This document shows positions 1 to 5,942 of a stretch of 64,000 nucleotides of DNA, piece by piece (position 1 is the stretch's first letter; each line of letters begins with the position of its first letter). A program made the translations under genes and the position numbers. Source of the DNA: Gammaproteobacteria bacterium (GTDB lineage: Bacteria; Pseudomonadota; Gammaproteobacteria; Pseudomonadales; Pseudomonadaceae); NCBI GenBank assembly GCA_012728415.1, contig JAAYFD010000059.1, positions 1 to 64,000 on the forward strand, read 5' to 3'. The notes below the pieces were generated by a model. The model was not told where the DNA came from, ran no database searches, and saw nothing but the letters and a program-made list of their open reading frames with translations.

Positions 1-120
1 CCATCACCTGGGCCAGTACCGCCGCCATCACCTGGGCCAGTACCGCCGCCATCACCTGGGCCAGTACCGCCGCCATCACCTGGGCCAGTACCGCCGCCAT
101 CACCTGGGCCAGTACCGCCG
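1..120 (-). repeat. Five perfect 24-bp tandem repeats inside the minor coat gene
   Basis: Five identical 24-bp units lie at 1-24, 25-48, 49-72, 73-96 and 97-120 and continue past the left edge. Each encodes DGGGTGPG. They form a flexible linker of the kind that separates domains in filamentous phage adsorption proteins. Perfect identity at DNA level suggests recent expansion or strand-slippage turnover. Confidence 0.95.
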
Positions 121-800
121 CCATCATCCGGCAGCTTATAACAGGTGGAACCGTCAGCCCCTAGAGCATAGCCGGGCGGACAAAAGCCAGGATCACCCAA
201 TTCGGGATCAGGTGGTGGCGCATCAGGTTCCTCAGGTGGCGGTGTGTCGGAATCGCAGCTTGACCCGTTACTCTCATAATTTGCCGAGAAGGCGACGACT
301 CCAGGCTTATCGGGTAAGCCCAAACCAATACCCATCCGGTCCTGGTAATCGTAAAGACATGATGCCTCGCATATCGTACCAGGCGCATTAACCGGCCCGC
401 CGTTTACACTGTAAACCTTGCGAGTTGTAGGCATGCCCGCCTCACATTGTTCAGGCTCGGGAACGCATTCGCCTGTCTCAGAGTTGTATTCAGTGTTTGG
501 TGGGCAGGTCGTACCGTACCTTGACACGTTACCGCCAATAAATTGATTTTCGTTTTTAGTGCTTTTGACAATACAGTTACCTGATGAACCGTTCAATTCT
601 GTTCTAACGTATTGTCTAACGTCTGTATTGCTGACACTAGAGCAAATCTCACTAGGTGTAGCTGCACGAGTAATAGAAAAAGAAGTGCCTTGACTAGTTG
701 AACGTAGGGACCAGTAATAATAATCCTCAGCAAAAGCCCCGCTTGAAAAAAACAACGCGAGTATAAAAAACCGCTTGATAAACACTTTGAGAAAAGTCAT
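1..800 (-). CDS. Filamentous phage minor coat (adsorption) protein, pIII/CoaA-like, partial
   Basis: The frame is open from an ATG at 800 to the left edge, so the C-terminus is missing. The N-terminus is a clear signal peptide of about 24 residues with cleavage after SSGAFA. The mature part is cysteine-containing and becomes rich in Pro, Glu and Asp around residues 195-210. It then enters a Gly/Asp/Thr/Pro linker made of 8-residue repeats (DGGGTGPG). A secreted protein with a glycine-rich linker, placed directly after the major coat gene, matches the adsorption protein of Pf1-like inoviruses, which sits at the virion tip and binds the host pilus. The call rests on position and architecture; the receptor-binding family is not recognisable by eye. 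Its late-gene neighbours (Zot-like) should lie left of the window. Confidence 0.7.
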   Translation of the reverse strand, partial: MTFLKVFIKRFFILALFFSSGAFAEDYYYWSLRSTSQGTSFSITRAATPSEICSSVSNTDVRQYVRTELNGSSGNCIVKSTKNENQFIGGNVSRYGTTCPPNTEYNSETGECVPEPEQCEAGMPTTRKVYSVNGGPVNAPGTICEASCLYDYQDRMGIGLGLPDKPGVVAFSANYESNGSSCDSDTPPPEEPDAPPPDPELGDPGFCPPGYALGADGSTCYKLPDDGGGTGPGDGGGTGPGDGGGTGPGDGGGTGPGDGGGTGPGD

Positions 801-803
801 AAG

Positions 804-878
804 CTACAGATCCCAGAAAAGAGCATACGCACACGCTGATCCGATCATGAAAAAACACAAGTTCCAAAGTTCTAACAT
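804..878 (-). CDS. Small hydrophobic 24-residue protein, possible minor virion protein
   Basis: A 24-codon frame runs from ATG 878 to TAG 804 and encodes a mostly hydrophobic peptide (MLELWNLCFFMIG...). It fills the gap between the major coat terminator and the minor coat gene, whose ATG follows the stop within a few bases. Inoviruses carry very small hydrophobic tip proteins (pVII/pIX type), and the location fits. The ribosome-binding site is weak, a purine-rich GGGAATGGG about 10 bases upstream. It is a candidate only; no homologue is recognised. Confidence 0.35.
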   Translation of the reverse strand: MLELWNLCFFMIGSACAYALFWDL

Positions 879-900
879 TTCGCACCCATTCCCTACAGAT

Positions 901-930
901 AAAAAAAGGGATGCCAGTGCATCCCCTTTG
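901..930 (-). terminator. Rho-independent terminator after the major coat gene
   Basis: On the minus strand a GGGATGC/GCATCCC stem (arms 919-925 and 908-914, loop ACTG) is followed by seven T. It sits just downstream of the major coat gene. A strong terminator here is the usual filamentous-phage way of making far more major coat protein than minor coat protein. Confidence 0.8.
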
Positions 931-966
931 GTTTGTCGCTGGCCAGCAACGTTACCCTGAACTGCC

Positions 967-1191
967 TTAAGAGCGCAGGAAGCCCAGGATAATGCGGGCA
1001 CCTTTGATACCGGCGTAAACCGCACCCAGCAGGGCAGCTACAGCAAGAACACCCGTGGCAATGCTAGCAAAGTCAATGCCGGACGTGACGCTTGAGTAAT
1101 CCCACGACGCATGAGCCGGGGCGCTCATCACTGCCAGGCTGGAAGCTGCCAGCGCAACAGCACCGGCGGTTTTTTTCAGTTGCTTGAACAT
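967..1191 (-). CDS. coaB: Filamentous phage major coat protein (pVIII/CoaB-like) precursor
   Basis: This 74-residue precursor has a positively charged start (MFKQLKK), a hydrophobic core and an AHA cleavage site at residue 28. That leaves a 46-residue mature protein, the same length as the Pf1 major coat protein. The mature part has an acidic or polar N-terminus, a central membrane helix (about residues 17-34) and a basic C-terminus (KGAR...R) that would contact the DNA, the classical inovirus capsomer plan. The ATG at 1191 is chosen because a strong AAGGAGAACGTT ribosome-binding site precedes it. A terminator follows at 901-930. The protein is inserted in the inner membrane before virion extrusion. 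Confidence 0.85.
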   Translation of the reverse strand: MFKQLKKTAGAVALAASSLAVMSAPAHASWDYSSVTSGIDFASIATGVLAVAALLGAVYAGIKGARIILGFLRS

Positions 1192-1201
1192 AACGTTCTC
1201 C

Positions 1202-1429
1202 TTAAGCATTTTTGATAAAGGTCAAAACTGCCCTGGCACCCACTCCAATCAGGAGCACACTGGCTACCAGGGTGAAACCAGCACCGAACATCTGCCCCAA
1301 AACCGCCGGGTCAAGTTGCTCAATGCTGAATTGAGCCGGTTGCTGAACAACAATCCAGCCACCAGCGCAATGCGGGCCCTCGGCCTGCATTTGCAGGTTT
1401 TCAGCTGTACAGGCCAGGGTGTAAATCAT
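1202..1429 (-). CDS. Inovirus small membrane protein upstream of the major coat gene
   Basis: The 75-residue protein starts at ATG 1429; an in-frame GTG at 1441 is possible. The N-terminal half has two cysteines (TLACT, PHCAGGW). The C-terminal half is one membrane helix ending in a basic patch (VGARAVLTFIKNA). Pf1-type phages carry a protein of this size and design between the single-strand DNA-binding protein and the major coat protein, probably a minor virion or assembly protein. The start lies beside the stop of the upstream zinc-ribbon gene, consistent with translational coupling. Confidence 0.6.
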   Translation of the reverse strand: MIYTLACTAENLQMQAEGPHCAGGWIVVQQPAQFSIEQLDPAVLGQMFGAGFTLVASVLLIGVGARAVLTFIKNA

Positions 1430-1434
1430 CTTAA

Positions 1435-1698
1435 TCACCACCAGGTCGAAATATCATAGGACGCCGGCATTTCAACACCTTCGCGCTCAACATAAACAAG
1501 CTCTGTCTCTGCCATAATTCGGGCATTTTCTTCGCCTTCAGCAATAGCAGCCGCTGCTTCCTCTGGGTCATACTCTTGGCCCATATCCGAAAAAGCCTCT
1601 CTAAGAAAATGTTCGTTACACTCAGCGCAAAGTGGCTCCCTTGCGTCACTTGGCTCGTCCAGCGGCGCGGAACAGTTCGAGCAGCTACAGCGATCCAT
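1435..1698 (-). CDS. Small zinc-ribbon-like inovirus protein
   Basis: An 87-residue acidic protein with four cysteines near its N-terminus in a C-x2-C...C-x2-C pattern (CSNC and CAEC), which looks like a zinc ribbon. The rest is acidic and helical and ends in YDISTWW. A good ribosome-binding site (GAGGT, about 9 bases upstream) supports ATG 1698. It lies between the single-strand DNA-binding protein and the coat genes. The function is not known. The cysteine knuckles suggest nucleic-acid or protein binding, possibly a regulator of the late genes, but this is inference. Confidence 0.6.
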   Translation of the reverse strand: MDRCSCSNCSAPLDEPSDAREPLCAECNEHFLREAFSDMGQEYDPEEAAAAIAEGEENARIMAETELVYVEREGVEMPASYDISTWW

Positions 1699-1713
1699 AT
1701 TTAATTACCTCAG

Positions 1714-2091
1714 TTATTTGTTTTCTTGCTTCAGTTGTTGTTGCTGTTGATGTTGTTGTGGGTTTGGACGTTCTACAGGCCGCTGGGCGTCTTGTAGGAC
1801 GTTTGTGAGCACCTGGGTGTTAGTTGTGCGCCCAAAACGGTCAGTGACCGGTCTAATCTGGCTCTCAAATTTATACAGTGATGGCTTTTCTGTTACATCA
1901 ACGTGCTCAAGGATTGATGCATCAGCACGATATTCTGTTACTTCAAAGCCCTTGCCGTTTCCAGCGCCTTCAGGAATTGGTGACAGTGCTTGAATGTTCG
2001 CGACAATTTCCCCAGTGTCTTTTTTGGTGTAAAAGTCCGTTTTGATGACAAACAGGGTTGTGATAGAACTTGCAGCAGGAATATGAAACAT
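1714..2091 (-). CDS. Phage single-stranded DNA-binding protein (gpV-like)
   Basis: The 125-residue protein has a beta-rich N-terminal part (FVIKTDFYTKKDTGE...) typical of inovirus gpV OB-fold proteins, and a low-complexity C-terminus rich in Gln, Pro and Asn. In filamentous phages this protein coats the newly made plus strand, switches replication from double- to single-strand and delivers DNA to the extrusion machinery. The start at ATG 2091 has a GAGGA ribosome-binding site. Its position downstream of the origin-like region and upstream of the coat genes matches Pf1. Assignment is by length, composition and order. Confidence 0.65.
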   Translation of the reverse strand: MFHIPAASSITTLFVIKTDFYTKKDTGEIVANIQALSPIPEGAGNGKGFEVTEYRADASILEHVDVTEKPSLYKFESQIRPVTDRFGRTTNTQVLTNVLQDAQRPVERPNPQQHQQQQQLKQENK

Positions 2092-2339
2092 AATGTTTTC
2101 CTCGGGTTTGGGTGCTGATTTATCAGCGGTTGTTAAAGCTTTAAAAGCTCTAAAAGCGTTTATTGAACGGGATATACCCAGTTCCTCAAGTAGTCCGAAT
2201 CCGGCTAGTCATGAACCAAGCCAAACGATAAAGCTGTTTGTCTTGGCCCTTCGGGTGACTATCCGGCGTATGGCCAACTTTAGTTGTCACGGTCAAAAGC
2301 AAAAGCAGTAATGTCGCCGGTGGCGGCTTCTTTACAAGC

Positions 2340-2693
2340 AAAAGCCTTTCTTGGGGGGATGATCCCCCCAAACCCCTCAGATCAAACACCAAGGGGCGCT
2401 GCCCCTTGTCATCCCCACGTTCGCCACGTGGCAGCCGGCTGGGGGGTGAAGCGTTCCCCAGCCAGCGGCCACAAGCGTTACTTAGTCGGGGCGGTATCAA
2501 GTGACTTTCGCGGCATAAACGGGAACCTCCCAAAAAAACGATGAAGCTGTTTTTTTGGGCCCCTCCCATTTATTCCACGGTTCACTTGACACACCTGGCA
2601 CCGTGCATAACGGGGTTTAAAAGCGGCCCGCTGGCCGGTTGTGCGCAGTTGCAAACAGCGAGCGCACAACCGGCAGGGTAAAAGCGGGCCGCT
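2340..2693. other. Hairpin cluster: probable inovirus origin and packaging region
   Basis: No convincing gene lies between 2092 and 2691. The stretch holds a run of inverted repeats: 2351-2360/2362-2371; 2390-2397/2401-2408; 2415-2420/2426-2431; 2437-2444/2456-2463; 2529-2539/2549-2559 (11-bp arms); and a nested pair, outer 2622-2631/2684-2693 (10 bp) and inner 2634-2646/2662-2674 (13 bp). Filamentous phage intergenic regions carry just such arrays for plus- and minus-strand initiation and for packaging. Which hairpin does what cannot be told from sequence alone. Confidence 0.65.
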
Positions 2694-2892
2694 ACTTTGT
2701 CCGGGGCGTTATAGAATCCGGGCAACCGGCTTCGATCCAGGACTTAATTATCAAGCCGCCCAGGTACCACGCCTGAACACTCCGGCGCTTAGCCTCAATC
2801 TGCAAATCAATAAACACACTTTCAGGCGCAAATACATAAAAGCGACGGTCTTTGTCTTCTTGTTCAGCCGCATCAGTTCGAACGGGGATCAT
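2692..2892 (-). CDS. Hypothetical inovirus early protein (66 aa)
   Basis: A 66-residue protein with a charged N-terminus (TDAAEQEDKDRR) and an amphipathic middle (IDLQIEAKRRSVQAWYLGGLI). Its ATG overlaps the stop of the upstream 173-residue gene (ATGA), so the two are probably translationally coupled. The stop codon falls on the edge of the large hairpin at 2622-2693. The size and helical pattern would suit a small DNA-binding regulator, but no family is recognised. Confidence 0.5.
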   Translation of the reverse strand: MIPVRTDAAEQEDKDRRFYVFAPESVFIDLQIEAKRRSVQAWYLGGLIIKSWIEAGCPDSITPRTK

Positions 2893-3410
2893 GATTCAGC
2901 TCCATTTCGTCGAATATTGAAAACATTGAGCATTGCAAACGTTGGGAGGAACGATTCAATTGGTACTTTCGCAACAACAAGGTTTCGTTGCTGGCAAATC
3001 TTTGTGTGCACCGCAACTTTACCCAGCATAAAACGCAACTGCACATCTCTACATGTGGGACGCTTCTTAGTTGGCGCATCTTGTTCTGTAGCTCGCTGTT
3101 CGACAGGGGAAGATTTAACATCCAGGGCCTCTTCACGCAGTATCTTTGCACGGTCAAGCGTTTGTTGTGCCAGATCCATGGTTTGTTGAGCACGAGCCGA
3201 TGCTTCTTCATATTGAGCAGCAAGAAGCGCATTCCAACTTTCTGACAACTCTGAATATTCTGAATAATTTATGAATCCATTATGGAATGATTTATAAAAT
3301 AAGTCTGAAAAGTGACGGGAACGCTCAATATAAACGGGTGAACCTGGACGACATTTAAAGACGGCCCACAGGTTTTCTAACAGACTTTGCAAAACTTCAA
3401 ACTGTGACAT
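2889..3410 (-). CDS. Hypothetical inovirus early protein (173 aa)
   Basis: A 173-residue protein, first 110 residues predominantly helical and rich in Ala, Gln and Glu, with a heptad-like stretch around residues 65-95 (YEEASARAQQTMDLAQQ...) that could form a coiled coil. The C-terminal part is basic. It has no signal peptide or membrane segment. It lies in an early transcription unit, 3 bases after the upstream helix-turn-helix gene and overlapping the next gene by 4 bases. The function is unknown; it could be a replication accessory or host-takeover protein. Confidence 0.55.
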   Translation of the reverse strand: MSQFEVLQSLLENLWAVFKCRPGSPVYIERSRHFSDLFYKSFHNGFINYSEYSELSESWNALLAAQYEEASARAQQTMDLAQQTLDRAKILREEALDVKSSPVEQRATEQDAPTKKRPTCRDVQLRFMLGKVAVHTKICQQRNLVVAKVPIESFLPTFAMLNVFNIRRNGAES

Positions 3411-3413
3411 GGC

Positions 3414-3638
3414 TTAAACCTCGCTCTCAGTGTTCAGCAGCTGTTGCACCAGGAGCGCAACATTGACCATGCGATAACGACCAATCCGGACAGTCGGCAG
3501 GTAGCCCCGCTTTACCCAGTGCTCTACAAGGTCTTCGCTCATGCAGATCCAGCTAGCAAAATCACGCCATGGCATAACTGGCGGCGCTATCAGTAGCTTT
3601 TGCAGCTGGTCAACGTCCTGGATAGCTAGCTGTTGCAT
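3414..3638 (-). CDS. Small helix-turn-helix (excisionase/Cox-like) regulator
   Basis: The 74-residue protein carries a winged-helix/MerR-like pattern (WICMSEDLVEHWVKRGYLPTV followed by RIGRYRMVN), the layout of phage excisionases and Cox-type regulators. The ATG at 3638 is preferred over upstream in-frame starts because AAGGGG lies 7 bases before it. The gene is divergent from the repressor at 3773, and three operator-like repeats separate them. That arrangement is typical of a lysogeny switch, and I infer that this protein opposes the repressor or directs excision. Confidence 0.6.
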   Translation of the reverse strand: MQQLAIQDVDQLQKLLIAPPVMPWRDFASWICMSEDLVEHWVKRGYLPTVRIGRYRMVNVALLVQQLLNTESEV

Positions 3639-3693
3639 GTAAAACCCCTTAAACTTGAATTGCCGGTATTGGCCGCTAATGGCCGGTGTACTC

Positions 3694-3732
3694 TTTACAT
3701 ATGTCCATTTTACATATGTATTCTGTACATGC
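3694..3732. promoter_or_regulatory. Three operator-like repeats between divergent phage regulators
   Basis: TTTACATATGT occurs at 3694-3704 and again at 3709-3719. A diverged copy (TGTACATGC) starts at 3724. The starts are spaced exactly 15 bp apart. The core TACATATGTA is a palindrome. Tandem operators in a divergent regulator gap are the usual binding sites of a phage repressor, here probably the protein encoded at 3773-4039. Confidence 0.65.
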
Positions 3733-3772
3733 AACCCTAATGTTGATTATTTTTATGAGTGTTTTTTATAAG

Positions 3773-4039
3773 ATGGACATAACCGATAGGGCTAGACTAT
3801 TGCTGGGGATAGCTAACCTGGAAGAACTTGCCAAGCCAAACAGCAAAGAATATGTACGCTGGCAAAACGTTAAGCGGGGTCGCGCTCGCTTCGGTGCTGT
3901 CGAAATTGAAGAGCTTGGCAAGCTGTTTCCAAACTGGGCTTTCTGGCTAACAACTGGCAAAGTGGCACCAGAGATTGGACAGACAAGCCCTGCATACGAC
4001 GAGGCAAACCGAAAATTGCACAATCAAAACGTGGGATAA
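3773..4039 (+). CDS. Phage repressor-like DNA-binding protein
   Basis: The 88-residue protein starts MDITDRARLLLGIANLEEL, then WQNVKRGRARFGAVEIEELGKLFP and WAFWLTTGKVAPEIGQTSP. This is the pattern of small Xre/CI-type DNA-binding proteins frequent in Pseudomonas prophages. It is transcribed away from the rest of the phage genes, as expected for an immunity repressor. The start at ATG 3773 is chosen because the protein pattern begins there; ATG 3755 would add six residues, and neither has a strong ribosome-binding site. It should act at the repeats at 3694-3732. Confidence 0.65.
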   Translation: MDITDRARLLLGIANLEELAKPNSKEYVRWQNVKRGRARFGAVEIEELGKLFPNWAFWLTTGKVAPEIGQTSPAYDEANRKLHNQNVG

Positions 4040-4075
4040 TACTGACGGAAAAAGCCGCCCGGAGATGGTTTAGCA

Positions 4076-4753
4076 ATGGATTTACAACTTAGCCCTGAAG
4101 ATCGTTTAGCACCTGGACCCAAAGCCAGCAACCGCCCGATCATCGTGATTACACTTATCGTATCAACCATAGTCGGTGGGTTTGGCTGGAAGCTGTACCA
4201 GGAAGACCAGGAAAAAAACCGCAAGCTGGAAAGCCTCGAACGACACAACGCAGAATTGAAACGCCAGGAAGACGAGTGGCGTGAACAACTGGAAGCACAA
4301 AAACCGAGGATTGAGCGCACACCACATTATTACGAGCTGAACACCGAAGAACGCGAAGCAGAAAAGCCTATAAGAATAGTTGCACCTGGCGAGAGACAGA
4401 CCGTTTTCAATGACCGCAATTACACGCCGAAAGGCGCGGTTAACAGCGTGGCCCCACCAGCCCAACGGCACTACAACAACACCCCTGCACGAAGCACACA
4501 GCAGCCGCCTCAACAAAGAGTTGCACCATGGAAATGGGAAAGCTTTGCTTCCGGTGGCCGGAAAAAATGGGAAAGCGGAAACTTTACGTACATGGTCCAG
4601 GCTGGACGCGTAGATACAGGATCAGTTTGTAAAAACGAGAACTACGGCAGTTTGAGATACCGCGATTGCCGAAAAGGCGCAAAAGCCTACTTTACCCAGC
4701 GCTGCAAAAGCGGCGATACAGTAGCTTGCACTGCACAACACATGGCCCCCTAG
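4076..4753 (+). CDS. Membrane-anchored coiled-coil protein, prophage cargo, function unknown
   Basis: The 225-residue protein has a short cytoplasmic N-terminus, one membrane helix at about residues 20-38 (IIVITLIVSTIVGGFGWKL), a charged coiled coil at about 42-82 (EDQEKNRKLESLERHNAELK...) and a disordered Gln/Pro/Thr-rich linker. The compact C-terminal domain has four cysteines (SVCKNENYGSLRYRDCRKG, QRC, VAC). Membrane topology would put the cysteine domain in the periplasm. A GGAGA ribosome-binding site supports ATG 4076. It follows the repressor by 36 bases and is the last gene before the attachment site, the usual place for lysogen-expressed accessory genes. Superinfection exclusion is one possibility but is not shown. 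Confidence 0.6.
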   Translation: MDLQLSPEDRLAPGPKASNRPIIVITLIVSTIVGGFGWKLYQEDQEKNRKLESLERHNAELKRQEDEWREQLEAQKPRIERTPHYYELNTEEREAEKPIRIVAPGERQTVFNDRNYTPKGAVNSVAPPAQRHYNNTPARSTQQPPQQRVAPWKWESFASGGRKKWESGNFTYMVQAGRVDTGSVCKNENYGSLRYRDCRKGAKAYFTQRCKSGDTVACTAQHMAP

Positions 4754-4863
4754 TTTGCCCATAATTTGCCCAGCGTCAGGCCGGATCAGGCCCAATAAGG
4801 CCGCCGCAAAACACGTAACCGATTGTATTGGCAGCACATAGGCCGTAACATGCCGGCATATAA

Positions 4864-4891
4864 GAGGGTTCAAATCCCCCCGGCTCCACCA
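4864..4891 (+). other. ssrA (tmRNA) 3'-end copy: attachment site of the integrated element
   Basis: The segment has a T-loop (TTCAAAT), then CGGCTCC and ACCA, the form of a tRNA or tmRNA 3' end. It closely resembles the Pseudomonas tmRNA end (GGGTTCAACTCC...GGCTCCACCA). No acceptor 5' half, D-arm or anticodon arm precedes it, so it is not a complete gene. ssrA is a well-known target of tyrosine integrases, and insertion leaves a duplicate of its 3' end. The complete gene should lie left of this window. A tRNA of similar 3' sequence is the less likely alternative. Confidence 0.75.
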
Positions 4892-4903
4892 ACAAACAAC
4901 GAT

Positions 4904-4940
4904 AAAGCCCTGATTATGCCAGACATTTTCGGGGCTTTTT
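4904..4940 (+). terminator. Terminator following the ssrA 3' end
   Basis: AAAGCCC (4904-4910) pairs with GGGCTTT (4932-4938) and is followed by T residues to 4940. It begins 13 bases after the CCA end, where an ssrA terminator is expected. This suggests that the terminator was carried with the ssrA end when the island recombined. Confidence 0.65.
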
Positions 4941-5056
4941 CTATTCTTGGCTTGAAGTGTCGAAAAAGTGTCGAAAGAATTCAGAGGGTTGATAGTAAGC
5001 GCATCCTGCAAATGATTAGGCGTCAGGTGCGAGTAACGCATAGTCATTTGAATCAA
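4925..5056 (-). pseudogene. C-terminal remnant of a tyrosine integrase
   Basis: On the minus strand the translation reads IQMTMRYSHLTPNHLQDAL, the catalytic-tyrosine box of phage and island integrases (the Tyr in MRYSHL is the nucleophile), then SFDTFSTLQ and a tail running into the ssrA terminator. A stop lies about 10 codons upstream of the motif, and nothing resembling the Arg-His-Arg part precedes it, so only the tail survives. Placement next to an attachment site with the C-terminus facing it is normal for island integrases. It shows a degraded earlier element. Confidence 0.65.
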
Positions 5057-5103
5057 TGAGTTAAAGTCTAAGCGCGCTTTTGAATTTCAAGCCATCCCAA
5101 ACC

Positions 5104-5160
5104 TTTGGTATTCCATTTGGTATTCCAAGCTGTGGTAGCCTTTTTCTTGGAATACCAAAT
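5104..5160. promoter_or_regulatory. Direct and inverted repeats upstream of integrase remnant
   Basis: A perfect 15-bp inverted repeat (5115-5129 and 5146-5160, half-site ATTTGGTATTCCAAG) encloses 16 bases. A third half-site copy (TTTGGTATTCCA) lies at 5104-5115. The repeats sit just upstream of the truncated integrase start. They probably were arm-type integrase sites or an autoregulatory operator. Confidence 0.6.
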
Positions 5161-5177
5161 TGATGGGGAAGGGATTT

Positions 5178-5306
5178 ATGTCAAAACTGACCGACAAGCA
5201 AATCAAGGCATTGTGCCCCAAGGACAACAATTACGTGATAACGGACGGTAGCGGGCTACAGCTGCGGGTAAGAGCCAATAGATCACGCTTATGGAGTTTT
5301 AACTAG
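5178..5306 (+). pseudogene. N-terminal remnant of a P4-type tyrosine integrase
   Basis: The 42-residue frame begins MSKLTDKQIKALCPKDNNY and continues VITDGSGLQLRVRANRSRLWSF, matching the DUF4102 arm-binding N-terminus of P4-family integrases. It stops at TAG 5304, where a full protein would be about 400 residues. A good ribosome-binding site (GAAGGG) is kept. The downstream DUF4124 gene begins 11 bases later, so a deletion has joined the integrase start to chromosomal sequence. It reads opposite to the other remnant (4925-5056), so the two may come from different elements. Confidence 0.75.
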
Positions 5307-5316
5307 AGGTTATCAA

Positions 5317-5937
5317 GTGAAAAACACAATGCAAAAATCCATGCTTTTATCATTACTGGCAACTGCCGTGCTGTTCAGCAGCCCGGCCCACGCCCAGCGG
5401 TACAAATGCGTAGGCCCCAAAGGGGAAATCACCTTCACCCAGCACGGCTGCAGTACGGACAACGAAACAACCAAAATTGAAGTCAGCAAGGCCAACACTC
5501 AGGACAGCAGTGCCGAGCGTCGCAATATTGCCGAATATCAGAATCGGCGCAGCATGCAGCCGCAAGGTACCCGGGTCACGGTGGTAGCCGATCCGCGTAT
5601 TGCCGAGCGCCAGGAAAAAGAGCGTAAAGACCTGTGCCGCGAGGCCAGTACACCCTATAAAGGTGCACAAAACCGCCAGTTGACCGTTCGGCAAAAAGCC
5701 ATGGCCCGTGCCTGTAACTCGGGGGCCAGTACAGATCAAATCCAGCAAATTTCACTGGAGTACAAGCAGGCAGCCGCTGCAGCAACACCGCCTGCGCCCA
5801 CCCATATAACCAACTGTGATGCGGGTGGCTGCTGGGACAACATGGGCACCCGCTATAACCAGGGCGCCGGCCCTACCCACATCCGGCAAGACGGCCAGGT
5901 CTGTCAGGCCATCAGCGGCATGATGCAGTGCCATTAA
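5317..5937 (+). CDS. Secreted DUF4124-domain protein
   Basis: The 206-residue protein has a signal peptide with cleavage after AHA at about residue 26. A DUF4124-like start follows (QRYKCVGPKGEITFTQHGCS), then a charged helical middle and a cysteine-containing C-terminus (NCDAGGCWDN...). DUF4124 proteins are periplasmic or envelope proteins of unknown role. The GTG at 5317 is chosen because AGAGGT precedes it by 7 bases; the ATG at 5329 has no ribosome-binding site. It begins immediately after the integrase scar, and the ADP-ribosylglycohydrolase starts 6 bases after its stop, so the two are probably co-transcribed. Confidence 0.75.
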   Translation: MKNTMQKSMLLSLLATAVLFSSPAHAQRYKCVGPKGEITFTQHGCSTDNETTKIEVSKANTQDSSAERRNIAEYQNRRSMQPQGTRVTVVADPRIAERQEKERKDLCREASTPYKGAQNRQLTVRQKAMARACNSGASTDQIQQISLEYKQAAAAATPPAPTHITNCDAGGCWDNMGTRYNQGAGPTHIRQDGQVCQAISGMMQCH

Positions 5938-5942
5938 CGACC

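Noticed and set aside
1-120. Tandem 24-bp repeats as a CRISPR array
   Set aside because: The units are contiguous with no spacers and are in frame with a secreted phage protein, so they are coding repeats.
2186-2569. 127-residue minus-strand frame in the hairpin region
   Set aside because: It is low-complexity, runs through palindromes and lacks a ribosome-binding site; the hairpins explain the sequence.
4840-4891. Complete tRNA gene ending at 4891
   Set aside because: Only the T-arm-like and acceptor 3' half are present; no D-arm, anticodon stem or acceptor 5' strand can be folded upstream.
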